A DNA stretch of 64,000 nt from Epiperipatus broadwayi. Its lineage: Eukaryota; Onychophora; Udeonychophora; Euonychophora; Peripatidae. The stretch spans positions 9,218,269 through 9,282,268 of the forward strand of contig JAQFVV010012423.1 of NCBI GenBank assembly GCA_028023455.1, given 5' to 3'. The notes beneath the pieces were generated by a model. It ran no database searches, had not been told where the DNA came from, and saw only the letters and a program-made list of their open reading frames with translations. The translations under genes were made by a program, and so were the position numbers. Of this stretch, positions 45,839 to 58,599 are shown one piece after another. Within the stretch, counting starts at the first letter, position 1. Each line of letters begins with the position of its first letter.

Positions 45839-46835
45839 AATATATATATATATATGTCTTGACCCTTATTCATTCTTGGTATATTATTTTCTGTCCTATA
45901 ATAAAAAAAGTGCTTTCATCTTCAAAGAGAACTGTTCAATTACACTACCTATAAAAATATATCTCTTGATTTCTTCTTTTTTATCATTTGGATTACATGA
46001 AACAGATAGTCTTTTGTGGATCTTACTATAGCTTGCAGGTAGCACTATTGTATGAAGAGATTTACTATTAATTTAATCCTCTGAAACCTCCTTACACTCC
46101 TGTGTCCAAACTTCTGTAATTATATTCATTTCTATTTTCCAGAATTTTTTCACATATCTAAGTCAATATAATTGTTACTCTTCTAATAATTTTTACAACT
46201 ATCATCATTTTCATGAGTTATTGTAGTATATTAAATTTTCCAATCTGTAGGGACCTCATCTGTATTAATGCCATCTTGAAACTCAATTTAATGATTAAAC
46301 AACTTTTATTTGCATTTAAAATCAATTCAAATGGAATTTCACTGGAATCAGAAACAAAGTTTTTTGCTTTATTATAGAATAGTCTATTTTTTTGGAAATT
46401 TTCTTTTTCCATCATCTTCTAAAATTCCACCATATTGCTTGTTAACCATCTTTCAAAATATTGTTTCCATTTTTTTATTATTTATAATTGGTGTTATTAT
46501 ATCTCTTTTTTTTTCATTGTTTTAAATTCTCAGTGATGCTTTAGATCCTTCTCATCCCACCAAATATGATGTAATTCTCTAATTTCTTTCCATGTTTTTT
46601 TTTGTGTTATTTTTTATCTACTTTTTTGCACATGTGCTTGGATATTTTTTGGCATTTAATTTTATTTTTATTTGATTTAATATTACTTTTGTGATAACTT
46701 TGTTTTACTTCTAATATAAGAAGTATTTTTTTTTTGTAGAAGTACAACAATTTCTTTATTATTTGATATGTTTTAAATAGGATTATTACAAATTTATTAA
46801 TAAAAATTTATTAAGTTAAAAATGGATTAGTAAAT
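45839..46835 (-). other. Mostly unassigned; possible LINE RT fragment at 46415-46218
   Basis: The minus-strand frame at 46415-46218 includes DSSEIPFELILNA, similar to the GPD.IP.ELLK motif at the start of many LINE RTs, followed by poor matches. It may be a second, older LINE fragment upstream of the RTE copy. Otherwise nothing recognised. Confidence 0.25.
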
Positions 46836-47827
46836 ATCATCATCATCATCAATCATTATCAATCCACTGCAGGATGAAGGTCTCTCCAAGTTTAATCCAT
46901 CTTCTCCGATCTTTAGCTTCTCTTCTCCACAACACCCCTGCACATTTTCTTATTTCATCCATCCATCTCACATGTGGTCTCTTTCTGGGTCTTTTACAAT
47001 CTCTTGGAATCTAGTTTAAAATTTCAATTGTCCATCTATTATCATCTCTTCTAGCAATATATCCAGCCCAACTCCATTTCAATCTTTTAATTTTTTCAAT
47101 AAGGTCATTAACACCTGTTTGTTATCTTAACCATACATTGCGTTTTCAATCTCTTCTTGTTACTCCCAACATACATCTCTCCATACTCCTTTGAGTGGTC
47201 TGAAGTCTCTGTATTGCTCTTCTATTAAGTGTCCAAGTCTCAGATCCATAAGTAAGAACTGGTAAAACACATTTGTTAAAAACCATCCTTTTCAAACACA
47301 TAGGCATATTTCCTTTTAGTATCAAGTTATTTCTACCAAAAGCACTCCAACCAAATTTAATTCTATGATTAATTTCCTCCATTATGTTTCCATCTGTATT
47401 AATAATCTGACCAAGGTATTTGTAATTGTTAACTTCTTCTAATTCTTCATAATCAATCTTTATTTTCATATTTTGAGCAAATCGATTAAACATTACTTTA
47501 GTCTTTTTAACATTTATCTTTAGTCCTACTTTTCTACTTTCATCTGCTAACTCCTGCAACATTTCCTGCAGCTCTGAAGCATTATTTGCAAAAACAACTA
47601 CATCATCTGCGAAATCTAAATGACTTAAATACTCTCCATTTATTTTCACTTCTTTAGTTTCCCATTTTAATCCACAAAATACTTCTTGCAGCACTGCTGT
47701 AAAGAGTTTTGGAGATATGGAGTCACCTTGTCTTACACCTTTCTCAATGTTGATTTTTCCAGTATCATTATGTAATCTAATTGTTGCTGTTGCATTTTTA
47801 TAAATATTCTTTAAAATATGACAATAT
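46836..47827 (-). mobile_element. RTE-type LINE, 5'-truncated copy 1
   Basis: Minus-strand non-LTR element reduced to the second half of its RT plus the C-terminal tail, ending in an (ATG/ATC)n simple repeat at 46850-46836 as in RTE-type LINEs. A second copy lies at 55769-56795. 5' truncation is typical of target-primed reverse transcription. Confidence 0.8.
47146..47826 (-). pseudogene. RTE-type reverse transcriptase fragment
   Basis: The frame is open for about 226 codons: ILKNIYKNATATIRLH, GVRQGDSISPKLFTAVLQE, then HLDFADDVVVFAN (catalytic FADD intact), LQEMLQELADESRKVGLKIN, KTKVMFNRF, NNYKYLGQIINTDGN, and TYGSETWTLNRRAIQRLQTTQRSMERCMLG in the C-terminal region. Downstream (47145-46850) the tail continues in broken frames: RLKWSWAGYIARRDDNRWT, RDCKRPRKRPHVRWMDEIRK, RRRWIKLGE. 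Endonuclease and N-terminal RT are missing. The catalytic box is intact but the protein is truncated. Confidence 0.85.
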
Positions 47828-49007
47828 ATTGCTTATTAAAATGTGTTTATTTATGAAAAAAGAATTATGTAGATTAGATTGATTTTCTTTTAATAGATCT
47901 GGCAAAATCAATAATAAAATCAGATCTATCATAGACAAAGAGCTTTCACATATATGTTTTACATAATTTAATAATCATAAACATTCTATAAACACAGTGC
48001 TAAAATATATGTAAATGAAAAAAAAAGCAGACTAATTTCCATATATTGTGATAATATGCATGGTAACACTGTCAAAAAAAGAGATAAAAACCATGTACTG
48101 TTTTACTCTAAAGCTTAGATTTTAAATAAGGCTTGTGGAAGTAACGTTGAATTTCAATTCAAGCCAGATGTAATAACAGAAATAATAGATTGTCTTTAAA
48201 TAATTGATAGAGATTTTCAAAATTAATAATTTATTAATAACCCTGCTACTGTTAAAGGGAAATAACATTCTAATAGTGTGACAGCAGATAAAAAGTTCTT
48301 TTAAATTCATTAAAGATTTTTTTTAAAAAATTCTTATAGGGAAAAATATCGTTAATTAAACTGATTCTAGAATAGATTTAGCTTGTATAGAAAATAAATT
48401 CGTATTAATAGAATTATCTTTAATTAAACTGATTTTAGAAATAAATTTGGCTTGTAAAGGAAACAAATTTCTAGAGATAAAAAGGAAAATTAAATTTATT
48501 AGGAAATAAATTTGGTCTATACAAGTTTAAGTGATTTTCTAGTAGATTAAAATATCTAATGAATCTATTGTGATAATTAAAGTAAAGGAAAACTTGATAA
48601 TAGAGTTTAATTAGTTAATGAAGAAACTAATTAAAACTTCCAAATTATCCTCCCCCCCCCCCGACCTTGATTTAGTTCCTCCAGGAAAAGAAAAAGAAGA
48701 GAAAAGAAAATACAATAGAAAAGAAGATCTAAAAACTAGAGAGACATGAATACTTTCTTCTCTTGTCATATTCCTGAAGCAACAAATCATTGGTGAATGT
48801 CATTCCCAGAATCTTGGCTTTCAGTCGATAAACAAACCAACTAGGGACTAAGTAGATCACCTCAATCTTATTATTTTGTAAATGCCTCAAAGGCTTGTCC
48901 AGGGTTTAAGAACAAAAATTTAGTAGATTTAATGTATACCTATTTAAAGAATTGAACATTATAGAAATGCATAAGCAAAGAACGTCTTAAATAGCTGGTG
49001 AATATAT
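47828..49007. repeat. AT-rich stretch with a tandem 65-bp duplication and poly-C
   Basis: A duplicated block lies at about 48350-48412 and 48420-48480 (TTAATTAAACTGATT.TAGAA...TTTGGCTTGTA theme). A run of 11 C at 48651-48661 precedes a GC-richer block (48662-48910) without boundaries. No gene recognised. Confidence 0.45.
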
Positions 49008-51605
49008 ATTGTAACATTTTTCATGTTTTCCATTAGACCTTCAATTACATACTAGAATGTGTGAATTAATCACACCATGAAGAAGAAAAATATTTAGTTT
49101 AAATTTCTACAAAACATAGCTATATTTCCTTATTAACTTGACATAATAATTATTACAATTTGAATTTCTGGCAGAATCAGTTTTTAATTTATAAAAAAGG
49201 GTGCCAAAGTCGTTAGACTTACTGATTCTGTATCGAGCATATCGTAACTTCTAAAGCAATAATTACAAGATTGGGATTAAGATTTCCCATCAATTTATTT
49301 TTAAAAAATATTCCTCCTGGACTTAATTAAAAATAAACATATTAGCAAAGTAATTTATACACTACTCTAACACTAAATAATAAAACCTAACACTCAAAAT
49401 TAACATTGTAACAAACTAAAAATTAGGCATGTACAATGAAAGTTTTATATTAGTAGTAAAGGTTTCTTATAACACATTAAACACCTATAATATAAAATTA
49501 TTATATTGAAAAGTGCATACAGATTAATTAATCCAAATAGTGAAAAGAAATTCCAAATGTAAAAGATTATGATCAGAAACACATCTCTAATGCTAATTAA
49601 AGATAGTGGAAGTAATTCATAAAAAGAAATAAACTTTGTAGCTGAAAATAAAAAGTAATGTAAAATATTATAGAATAATAAAACAAAATATGAAGGAAAA
49701 ATGCACAGTACTTCTCAAAAATGATCTGGAGTATAAAAGGAGTGGATAAGTTGGGAAGGTGTCTTTTTTCACCTGTGTGTTTTGGGCAGTTTCTCGTATG
49801 CAGTATTTTTTTTTTTGAATTAAGAATAAAAATGTTGCCATTTAGAACTAGACTGAACCTATTCTCCATGTGCAAGTAGAACCAGATCATTTGCTGGCAC
49901 TTTCTCTCAGAAGCCACCTAAACCTTCATCTAGCCTTACCTCAATATGGATAAGAGATATGGAAGAAATAAACCCATAAAACAGTTCTGCGGACTATCCA
50001 TTGAAAGGGATTAGACTATAAGATGATCAATCACCTATGTAAATACTTGAAACTTACTGGTAAGTTAAATGACCATAACTTCTATTGCACAATTTATAAA
50101 ATAATTACAGCTTGGGGAGAGGGTGTGTTTTTTTGAATTGGATGGAAATGTTATTTTCATTGGATTTTATTTTATTTTAAAGTATTGAAATGTTCAGATT
50201 TTGTAAAGTAATAATTAACAGACTTTTTACACTGTAGTGTATTGAAGTTTTAAGTAGTAAATGTTGACGAGATATATGTATAAAATGAATTGGAATTAGA
50301 TAAAGCGTCAAGTAACGTACTGTTCGCAACATTTCCACGAGACAAGATTGTACAGTGTGTATATTTTTGAAATAAAAAAGAGCGTTAACACAAAAATATC
50401 CAGTAAGGAAAGTACAATTGTACACTGTTTTTTTAAATGTCATAAAAAGCATATATTATAAACATTTTTATATATATATTTGTCGTTGTTTAAAAAGTTT
50501 TAGTTTCTTTCTTTTCTCCGACTACTGTTATACTTTGTTGAATATAGTTTACATTTATTGTTATCATTTATTTTATAGATGTTAGTAAAATAAAATATTT
50601 ACAAAAATACAATTTTGATATTTTTTATTTTAACTATAAACCTAACCCTAAAACTAACCCTAAAGCTAACCCTAAACCTAACCGTAACAACTTTTACTTT
50701 TAGTTGTCATTCTATTTGAAATAAAAAATAGCGGTAAACAACAACAAAAAACAGCTGTAACCCCAGTAAAAAAATCTCCGATAGAAAATTTATTTTTCTA
50801 ATAAAAAGAAAACTAAAAAAGACGAATCAAATTGTAATTTGTTTATTTTATTTTACATTTATTATTATCATTTAATTTGTATATGTTAATAAAAAATAAT
50901 ATTTAAAATTAAATAATATTTAAAAAAGACGATTTTTTGTTTTTATTTTCGCATTACAAAAAACACATCAAAATGATTATAATTAACGGCCCGTGAATGA
51001 TCATATTTTATAGTTTAAGCGTGATAACTGCACCATCCAGTGGGATATGGTTGCTCATCGACGGCAACCAAAATAATTATCTGATTATGCATGTGTTTCT
51101 TTCCAATATTATAATTTTATTATTATAGGTGTTTAATGTGTTGTAATAAACCTTACTACTAGTACAAAACTTTCATTGTATATGCCTAAATTTAGTTAGT
51201 TACGTTGTTAATTTTGAGTGTTAGGTTTCATTATTTAGTTTTAAAGTTGTGTATAAATTACGTTGCCAATATATTTATTTCTTAATTAAGTCCAGGAGGA
51301 ATATATTTTTAAAATAAATTGATGGGAAATCTTAATCCTGATCCTATAATTATTGCTTTATAAGTTATGATGTGCTTGATGCAGAATCAGTGAGTCTAAC
51401 AGTTTTGGCACTCTCTTTTATAAATTAAAAACTGATTTAGCCAGCAATTCAAATTGTAATAATTATTAAGTCAAGCTAATCAGGAAATATAGCTATGTTT
51501 TTTTAGAAATATGAATGAAATATTTTTCTTCTTCATGGCTTGATTAACTCATGCATTCTAGTGCATAATTGAAGGGCTAACACAAAACATGAAAAACATT
51601 ACAAT
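49008..51605. mobile_element. Fold-back transposon with about 500-bp inverted arms
   Basis: Left arm 49008-49512 is inverted at 51105-51605. Landmarks: ATTGTAACATTTTTCATG at the outer left end and CATGAAAAACATTACAAT at the outer right; inside, TCTAGAATGTGTGAATTAAT-like, CATCAATTTATTT and GGACTTAATTAA match. The 1.6-kb centre has no transposase I can recognise; frames at 49917-49597 and 50452-50177 are hydrophobic or Lys-rich with no domain. It includes a telomere-like block (50638-50692). Arm divergence is about that of other old elements here. Confidence 0.7.
50638..50692 (+). repeat. Degenerate telomere-type repeat
   Basis: About nine imperfect units of CCTAAA/CCTAAC (AACCCTAAAACTAACCCTAA and so on). 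This is an interstitial stretch in the centre of the fold-back element, not a chromosome end. Confidence 0.7.
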
Positions 51606-51626
51606 TGGTGTCCCATATTGGGTACC

Positions 51627-52090
51627 ATTGTAATGTTTTCCACATTCAGTTAGGCCTTCAATTACACACTAGAATGTGTGAGTTAATCAAGCTATGAGAA
51701 AGAAAATATTTTGTTCATATTTGTATAAGACCATAGCTATATTTTCTGATTAAATGGCTTACTGATTGTTATGATGTGCACAACTGGTGAAATTTTTATT
51801 TGCTTATTCTAGGATACCAGAATTCTACATGAATTCACTGATCTGTCTCATTGCATTGCACATTGTAAATTAAAAAGAAATTATTAAAAAGATCAGGATT
51901 TTCATTTCCCATAACTTTATTTTATATTTCAGAGAATATTACCCCTGGGCTTAATTAATACTATTGGCAAAGGTAAATTACACATTTAAATTTTAATAAA
52001 CTAATCTTGATAATGTACAATGAAGTTAATATTAGAAATAAATATTTTATTAACACATTAAAATATTTAATGATAGATTTTAATATAATT
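51627..52090 (+). repeat. Extra, more diverged arm of the fold-back family
   Basis: Same orientation as the left arm at 49008: ATTGTAATGTTTTCC, GGCCTTCAATTACACACTAG, CTAGAATGTGTGAGTTAATC, then a looser match through CTGGGCTTAATTAAT and TAATGTACAATGAAG. It starts 21 bp after the right arm, so three arms lie in the order +, -, +. Confidence 0.65.
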
Positions 52091-52185
52091 GAAAGAACAT
52101 ACATGCTTATCCAGACAATAATATGGATCATATAATTAACAGTTGTCGTTGACAATTTCTCACACTTCTACAAAGTTCTTTGCAT

Positions 52186-52476
<291 letters not shown>

Positions 52477-54410
52477 CTAGTAAACTATTAACTGTGCAAC
52501 CTTTGGTGGCGCTGTTTCTAGTTAAAAACAGAGCGTTATAACATTACCGGGCCGCTAGATTTTTTTTATCTAATAGATCGTATTTTGACATATGGCTGCA
52601 ATTTTTTTTTTTTAATATTTAATATATTGTTGTTTATTTTGGACATAATTATTTTTTTGTTTTCATTTGATAAATTTCAAACTATAAAGGAGACTTTGAC
52701 CTTTTTTTTTTTGATCTCAAAAGTACATAATTTTTGACATACGCCTTTATTTGGGGGGGGGGGGATTTCCATTCTAAATCTACTGTTTCTTTTTTACAGA
52801 CGTCTTTTATTTTTTTGTTTTGGATTCGATACATTTCAAAGTAATAAGGGACAGTTTTAACTTTTTTTTGCTTTACATACGACTTTCTTTGTTGTAGTTA
52901 TTTAAAATTAGAATCGACACTTTTTGAATTATGTTAAAAACGAGGGGGTTTGCTGTTGATTGATTTAGCAACAAAAAATTCAAACCTGTCCGACAAACTC
53001 CGCCTCAGATGTCTGTATTTGCTTATAAATGAAAAGAATTGTTTGGTATTTTATCTTATTTATAAATACGGGGGTTTTTTTTTGGTCGGCGTGTTTTGAT
53101 TTTTTTTTTTTTAATAATAACAAATAAAACGGGGTTTTGATTTTTTTGTTTTTTTTAATAATAATAAATAAAACGGGTCTTCTTTTTTCTGTTAGATTTA
53201 TAAATACGGGGGTTTTTTTTTTGTGTCGGCGGGTTTTGATTTTTTTCCCTTTTTTTAATAATAACAAATAAAACGTCCAAAACAAAAAACAAAAAGTCAA
53301 TCGCGGTATTGTTTTTTTAACACAAAAAACATGTATGTTAACCGGTTTTGTTACATTCTGTAGGATTTATTTATTTATCTTTTTTAAGAGTCGTACAAGT
53401 TTGTTAAAGATTTTTTGTTTTCATAACAAATAAAATGTCCGGTATTTTTATTTTTTTTTAACAACAAAAATTAAGCTCGATTCATTTTTAAAATCTACTT
53501 AACGTGCTGTTTATTGATTTAAAGCAACAACAACAAAAAACCTCTTTTTGCTTCTAAACGGAACGAATAGGTATGTCAAAAGAAGAAGTATTTTTTTTTT
53601 TTAAAAATCAATCAATCAAGAGATGTCCAACAAACTACACCGCCCCTTTTTAACACTGTCATTCTGGGTGTTAATTACATGATTTACAGATAAAAATAAT
53701 CGCAAACAAAACAAATTCTTTCCAGAAAATAAATTTATTAACCACATATGACTGAACTAAATCAACTGTAACGAATGGCAGGATGTTTTGGGCTTGCAAA
53801 AATGCAACTGCCTCACTTTCTCTGTTTGGGACATCACACAAATATAATAACATGGTAGACATTTTGTTCTTCTTTTTCAACTCTCGTCCGAGTCACGACA
53901 GAGACGGTATTTTTCCGCAAACAACTCCAATCGTCTGCCAGAGAGCTTGAGAAATTGTATTTTATCTTTTTTGACCCCCAAAAAAGCCAAAATTGGCCCC
54001 AAAATTTTTTTTTGAGAAATATCAATAATACGCTGAAAATTACTAGTACGCAAAAATCTTTCAGTTGGGAAATACAGAAAATCATAAACATCAACAAATA
54101 AACACTTGAAAAAGATGACAATGCTCACACTCTCATCTTAAATTCTAGCGACAATACAAATTCTGTCAATATGCATAGGAATTCAACCCGCAATGAAATC
54201 AACGGCAACTATACAATCATAGTATTGTTAGTAGATGTAGTGTTATTGAACGCGGAAGAATTGGCCACGTATTATAACCACTACATACGATCTACTCGTA
54301 TATTAATGATCACTCGTATATTAGCTGTAGGTTCAGCCACAAAAGCGGTATAATTGTGTTTTTACACAGAAACAGCGCCACCAAAGACTGCACAGTTAAT
54401 AGTTTACTAG
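52477..54410. mobile_element. 1.93-kb DNA element with 43-bp terminal inverted repeats
   Basis: Left end 52477-52519 and right end 54368-54410 are inverse copies with two mismatches (starting CTAGTAAACTATTAACTGTG and ending with the complement). Both sides abut AAT/CAT microsatellite, as if it inserted into the repeat. The target duplication cannot be read in simple sequence; an inner TTAA occurs in both ends, but similarity continues outside it. The interior is T-rich on its left half, where the stretch GGGTTTTGATTTTTT...TAATAATAA.AAATAAAACG recurs about three times (53090-53275), and balanced on its right half. No known transposase was found. Confidence 0.65.
53671..54128 (-). CDS. Unknown ORF(s) inside the TIR element, probably frameshifted
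   Basis: Two adjacent minus-strand frames, 54128-53877 (83 residues) and 53880-53671 (69 residues), read as one protein if joined by a small frame change near 53877. Their composition is less biased than the surroundings. Visible segments: FPTERFLRTSNFQ, LKLSGRRLELFAEKYRLCRD, then MLLYLCDVPNRESEAVAFLQ. I do not recognise the family. It might be cargo or a transposase relic; the fused length would be about 150 residues, short for a transposase. Confidence 0.35.
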
Positions 54411-55768
54411 AACCAATAATAATAATAATAATAATAATAATAATTAAAAGTCTATATTAGTATTAATTAAAATATAGCTTCACTAGTGTGCATTGGAAGC
54501 GCAGTATAATAATTACAGATTAAAGTAAATTATAAATTATTGAATGAATAAATTATAAATATTGATTGTTAATAAAATGAATAATAATAATGTAAAATAT
54601 AAAAGATATTAAATTAGAGTTAAATATTTAAAGATTAAAAAATATATATATGATTATAGGAGATTTTAATTAATAAATATAGAATGTAAAAAGGGTAAAA
54701 TATATAATATTTAAAAGGTAATAAATAAATGATGATTATAAAATGTATATTTATAATGTAAATTATATGTTCATGTATATTTATATTCTGTTGTAGTTCT
54801 GAAGAAGATTGCTGGAGAAATCAAAACCATCAAAGAGGGTAATAATTAAAGCAATGTGAAACAGTGATAAAGTGCATAAATGATTTAATATTATATTATA
54901 ATCTAAATAATATATTGTATATTCATATAAAATATTTCAATTATTAATTTTAATTATCTTTTAAATTATAAACCAAATTATTTTACAACATAATTCTTTG
55001 TCTATTTGCTTATATAAAAATATTAGATTATTATTTCACTTTTCATTTATTCTTAACATGAAAAAAATGTTTGATAATTCTATTGTTTTTCTAACTAAAA
55101 AACAATTTAAATATTTTAGAAAAATTGAAACAATAGAATTTAAAAAACTGAAACAATGGGACTTGTTCTCCTGCTGAAAACTTTTTCCATTGGTGGTTGG
55201 TGTTAATTTATTCAAAACTTGTCTTTTTTGCAAGCATTTTTAAAACAAATGAAAGTTTGAGACAAATAAGCTTTTCCTTTTATGTCATTAATAATTAATT
55301 TCTCTTGTATTTTTTTTAGTCCTGAATATATATATGACTGATGGGAAATTCATCATCAGTAGATTTCTTTTGCCCATCTTTCTATATGTATGTAAAAATA
55401 GGCATCATGCATTTTTCTTAATTATAATTAATAATTTAAAAAGTATGTACACTATATATTTAAAGTAATCAAATCTTCTATTATCAATCTATGTTTCTAT
55501 ACGTATGAATAATAGACCACCTTATAGATTTGCTTTGATGAACTAGAATAAATAATTCAACTACTTATGAATTTCAATCTCTTTCACTTCATATAATGTA
55601 AGCAATGGCTGCACACAAGTCAAGCTATGGATCACCACAGAAATCAATGTCATATTATTTCTCTGGGAACCCTAAAATTGACCAATATGAAGATTGCAGA
55701 CAACTGTTCTTCTTGACTCTTCTCATGTTTTACTAAACTTAGGCTAGTATTTAGACATATTAAGAAAT
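54411..55768 (+). repeat. AT-rich stretch with hammerhead-like hairpin at 54797-54832
   Basis: After a short (AAT)n tail comes AT-rich DNA of the type that precedes the PLE-linked hairpins. The hairpin has CTGAAGA (54799-54805), an extra A, GATTG...AAATC, then AAAAC. It lacks the G12 of GAAA and is a decayed relative of the hairpin at 35294. Nothing else recognised to 55768. Confidence 0.4.
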
Positions 55769-56795
55769 GTCATCATCATCATCAACCATTCTCAATCCAC
55801 TGCAGGATGAAGGTCTTTCCAAGTTTAATTCATTTTCTCCAATCTTTAGCTTCTCTTCTCCACATCACCCTGCACACTTTCTTATTTCATCCATCCATCT
55901 CACATGTGGTCTCTTTCTGGGTCATTTACAATCTCTTGGAATCCAGTTTAATATTTCAATTGTCCATCTCATCTCTTCTAGCAATATGTCCAGCCCAACT
56001 CTACTTCAATCTTTTAATTTTTTCAATGAGGTCAGTAACATCTGTTTGTTCTCTTACCCATACATTGCGTTTTCGATCTCTTCTTGTTACTCCCAACATG
56101 CATCTCTCCATACTTCTTTGAGTTGTCTGGAGTCTCTATATTGCTCTTCTATTAAGTGTCAAAGTCTCAGATTCATAAGTAAGAACTGGTAAAACACATT
56201 TATTAAAAATCTTCCTTTTCAAACACATGGGCATATTTCCTTTTAGTATCAAATTATTTCTACCAAAAGCACTCCAACCAAGTTTAATTCTATGATTAAT
56301 TTAATCCATTATGTTTCCATCTGTATTAATAATCTGACCAAGGTATTTGTATCTGTTAATTTCTTCTAATTCATCATAATCAATCTTTATTTTCATATTT
56401 TAAGCAAATCGATTAAACATTACTTTAGTCTTTTTAACATTTATCTTTAGTCCTACTTTCATCTAATAACTCCTGCAACATTTCCTGCAGGTCTGAAGCA
56501 TTATTTGCAAAAACAACTATATCATCTGCAAAATTTAAATGACTTAAATAATCTCCATTTACTTTCACTCCTTTAGTTTCTCATTTTAATCCACAAAATA
56601 CTTCTTGCAACACTGCTGTAAAAAGTTTTGGAGATATGGAGTCAACTTGTCTTACACCTTTCTCAATGTTGACTTTTCCAGTATCATTATGTAATCTAAT
56701 TGTTGCTGTTGCATTTTTACAAATATTCTTTAAAATATAACAATATCCTGGATCTATACCTTGATGAACCAATGCTTTAATCACTGAAGAAATGT
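55769..56795 (-). mobile_element. RTE-type LINE, 5'-truncated copy 2
   Basis: Same element as 46836-47827, minus strand, ending in (ATG)n at 55784-55770 and starting slightly further upstream. It reads ISSVIKALVHQGIDPGY, ILKNICKNATATIRLH, GVRQVDSISPKLFTAVLQ (the usual RQGDS has Val). The FADD region (56560-56490) is in broken frame, with a 13-base gap near 56455 relative to copy 1. More damaged than copy 1. Confidence 0.8.
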
Positions 56796-57419
56796 TTAAG
56801 GAATGTAAGGATTGGTAAACTAAAAGATTACTATATATACTTTTCTCATTTAAATAATAGAAACATAATTACAATTATAATATAATTGTTATATATTTTG
56901 TTCCATAAAACAAAATAGATTCAAAAATAGTTTAATTCAATATTTTAAAATCTCTTTCAATTACAGGTATATTAAGAATAACTTTTATAATTACATATTC
57001 ATTAATATAAAGTTTTATTTAGACAAAATTATTTTTTTTGTTACACTAAAAATTTAATTTCTAACAGAATCAAAAATAGAGACCTTTTTAGTTTAAATAT
57101 TTTACAGTATTTTATGATAAGCATTTATTCACTTCCAAAGAAAAGATTCATTTATTTAAACTTTAAATAATTTTAGCTTAGCAATGCTTTCAACCTAAAA
57201 TATTATATTCATAGTATTTAAACTTAGTGACTGACACTATTATTCAGAGAAAATAATAATTTAAGAAAAGGTAGTTAATGTGTAAATTTGCATATTTCAC
57301 TGACTGGACAAAGTGATACCAGAGACTTTTTAGTTTATTGCTTAGGTGTTATTAACAATGAATGATGCACCTTTAAAATTTCTTTTCTGATCATTGCATC
57401 CCCCCACACACTACATTAA
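56796..57419. other. AT-rich DNA, nothing recognised
   Basis: No domain or repeat partner between the LINE copy and the PLE piece. Confidence 0.5.
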
Positions 57420-57740
57420 TATTGTGTGGATTGAAACTATGGCCAGATTCTATTTCATGCTCTAAGAACAATGACTTCACATTAGGATCTTTCTTTGTGT
57501 GATTGTAAATATATTCATGCTGCACCAATCTAGTGGCACTTTTAGCATGTGATTTATTATAATAGACCACTTTACAAGTAAGTTCATGATCTTGAGAATC
57601 TAGTCTAGAGGCAATCTGGCTTTAATATTATTTTGGAGCTTATTTAAGTTGGGAGGTGTTCCAAAGCTGATGTTAAATGTATCAAAACATATATCATGTA
57701 AATGACATGATAATCCAGGCATGAAGGGAAGTTGTATTCA
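57400..57740 (-). pseudogene. PLE-type GIY-YIG endonuclease remnant
   Basis: The minus strand reads SFGTPPNLNKLQNNIKARLP, then CKVVYYNKSHAK, TRLVQHEY and SLFLEHEIESGHSFN..NINVV. This follows the end of PLE RT and the start and middle of its GIY-YIG nuclease (GVVY...C......R..EH, ...L..H..E.GH.F...N..V). The YIG part is eroded. It is a different PLE lineage from 35.4-38.4 kb, judging by the poor match between them. Confidence 0.5.
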
Positions 57741-58249
57741 TTTATTTGTATTATTAGAATCTGGAGAGCAGATATTTATGTCAGAAAGTGAAAATATGTA
57801 AATGTACAAATTTACATATTAATTACCTTTTATTAAATTATTTTCTCTTAATAATAGTGTTCACCACTGAGTTTGAACACTAGTTATGATCTTCTAGGTG
57901 GAAAACATTGTTCAGTTAATTATTATTTAAAGTTTAAATAATCTTTTTTTTGAAGTGAATAAGTGCTTATTATACAATTGCATAATAAAAGATGTAAAAT
58001 TGTTATAGATTTACAGTATTGAAAAAAAATAAAGAAACATTAATTAATTAATATTTGTTATTATAGATTTTATTTTAAATACTTATATATATATAGCTTT
58101 TGTCTATGTTCATTACTTCTTTTTTATAAGCAAAAAATCTCCCAATGCTACACATTTACTGTATTGTGTGCTATAAAAATGTTAGCCTAAATATATAAAT
58201 ACACCCGAGTCTCTTTTTGTGTGGATTTTTTTAATGTGATTTTGAAGTT

Positions 58250-58471
58250 ATGCGATTCATGTTTCTTCTTAGTATCTTTTTATGCAGTTTTCTTTTACGT
58301 GATAAAGAAGTTCATATTTCACTTAAACTCAGGATTTCCCCATTTTATATAAATGCATTAAATTTTACATACTTTAAATGCCTATTGAAAAAAGGTTTGG
58401 CAATAAATTTAGATACCGTAGAAGATTTAGAAAAGGATAATGAAACAGAAGTGGAACTTTTCGTTTCATAG
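58250..58471 (+). CDS. Small ORF with signal-peptide-like start
   Basis: 73 residues starting MRFMFLLSIFLCSFLLRDKE: a basic residue then about 13 hydrophobic residues, with a possible cleavage after the hydrophobic stretch, followed by a mixed region and an acidic tail (DTVEDLEKDNETEVELF). There is a TATA-like TATATAAATA at 58193-58202. No family recognised, and only one Cys remains in the mature part. Hydrophobic starts are common by chance in T-rich DNA, so this is a weak call. Confidence 0.25.
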   Translation: MRFMFLLSIFLCSFLLRDKEVHISLKLRISPFYINALNFTYFKCLLKKGLAINLDTVEDLEKDNETEVELFVS

Positions 58472-58599
58472 CAAAAATGATTTGAAAAAGTCTTCAACTT
58501 TCTAATCAATTGGAAAATCATTTTCTTGTTAATGACATAAATTATGAACTAAATTCCAACGAGATCTAAATAGTTATATGTTTGTGTTATGTATGTGTA

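Noticed and set aside
50638-50692. A chromosome end or true telomere
   Set aside because: The repeat is short, degenerate and flanked by ordinary sequence inside a fold-back element.
52487-52492. piggyBac-type TTAA borders for the TIR element
   Set aside because: TTAA is present in both ends, but the inverted similarity continues outside it, so it cannot be the duplicated target.
55767-56192. Plus-strand 141-codon frame
   Set aside because: It is antisense to the C-terminal tail of the RTE-type LINE copy 2; similar wording appears antisense to copy 1.
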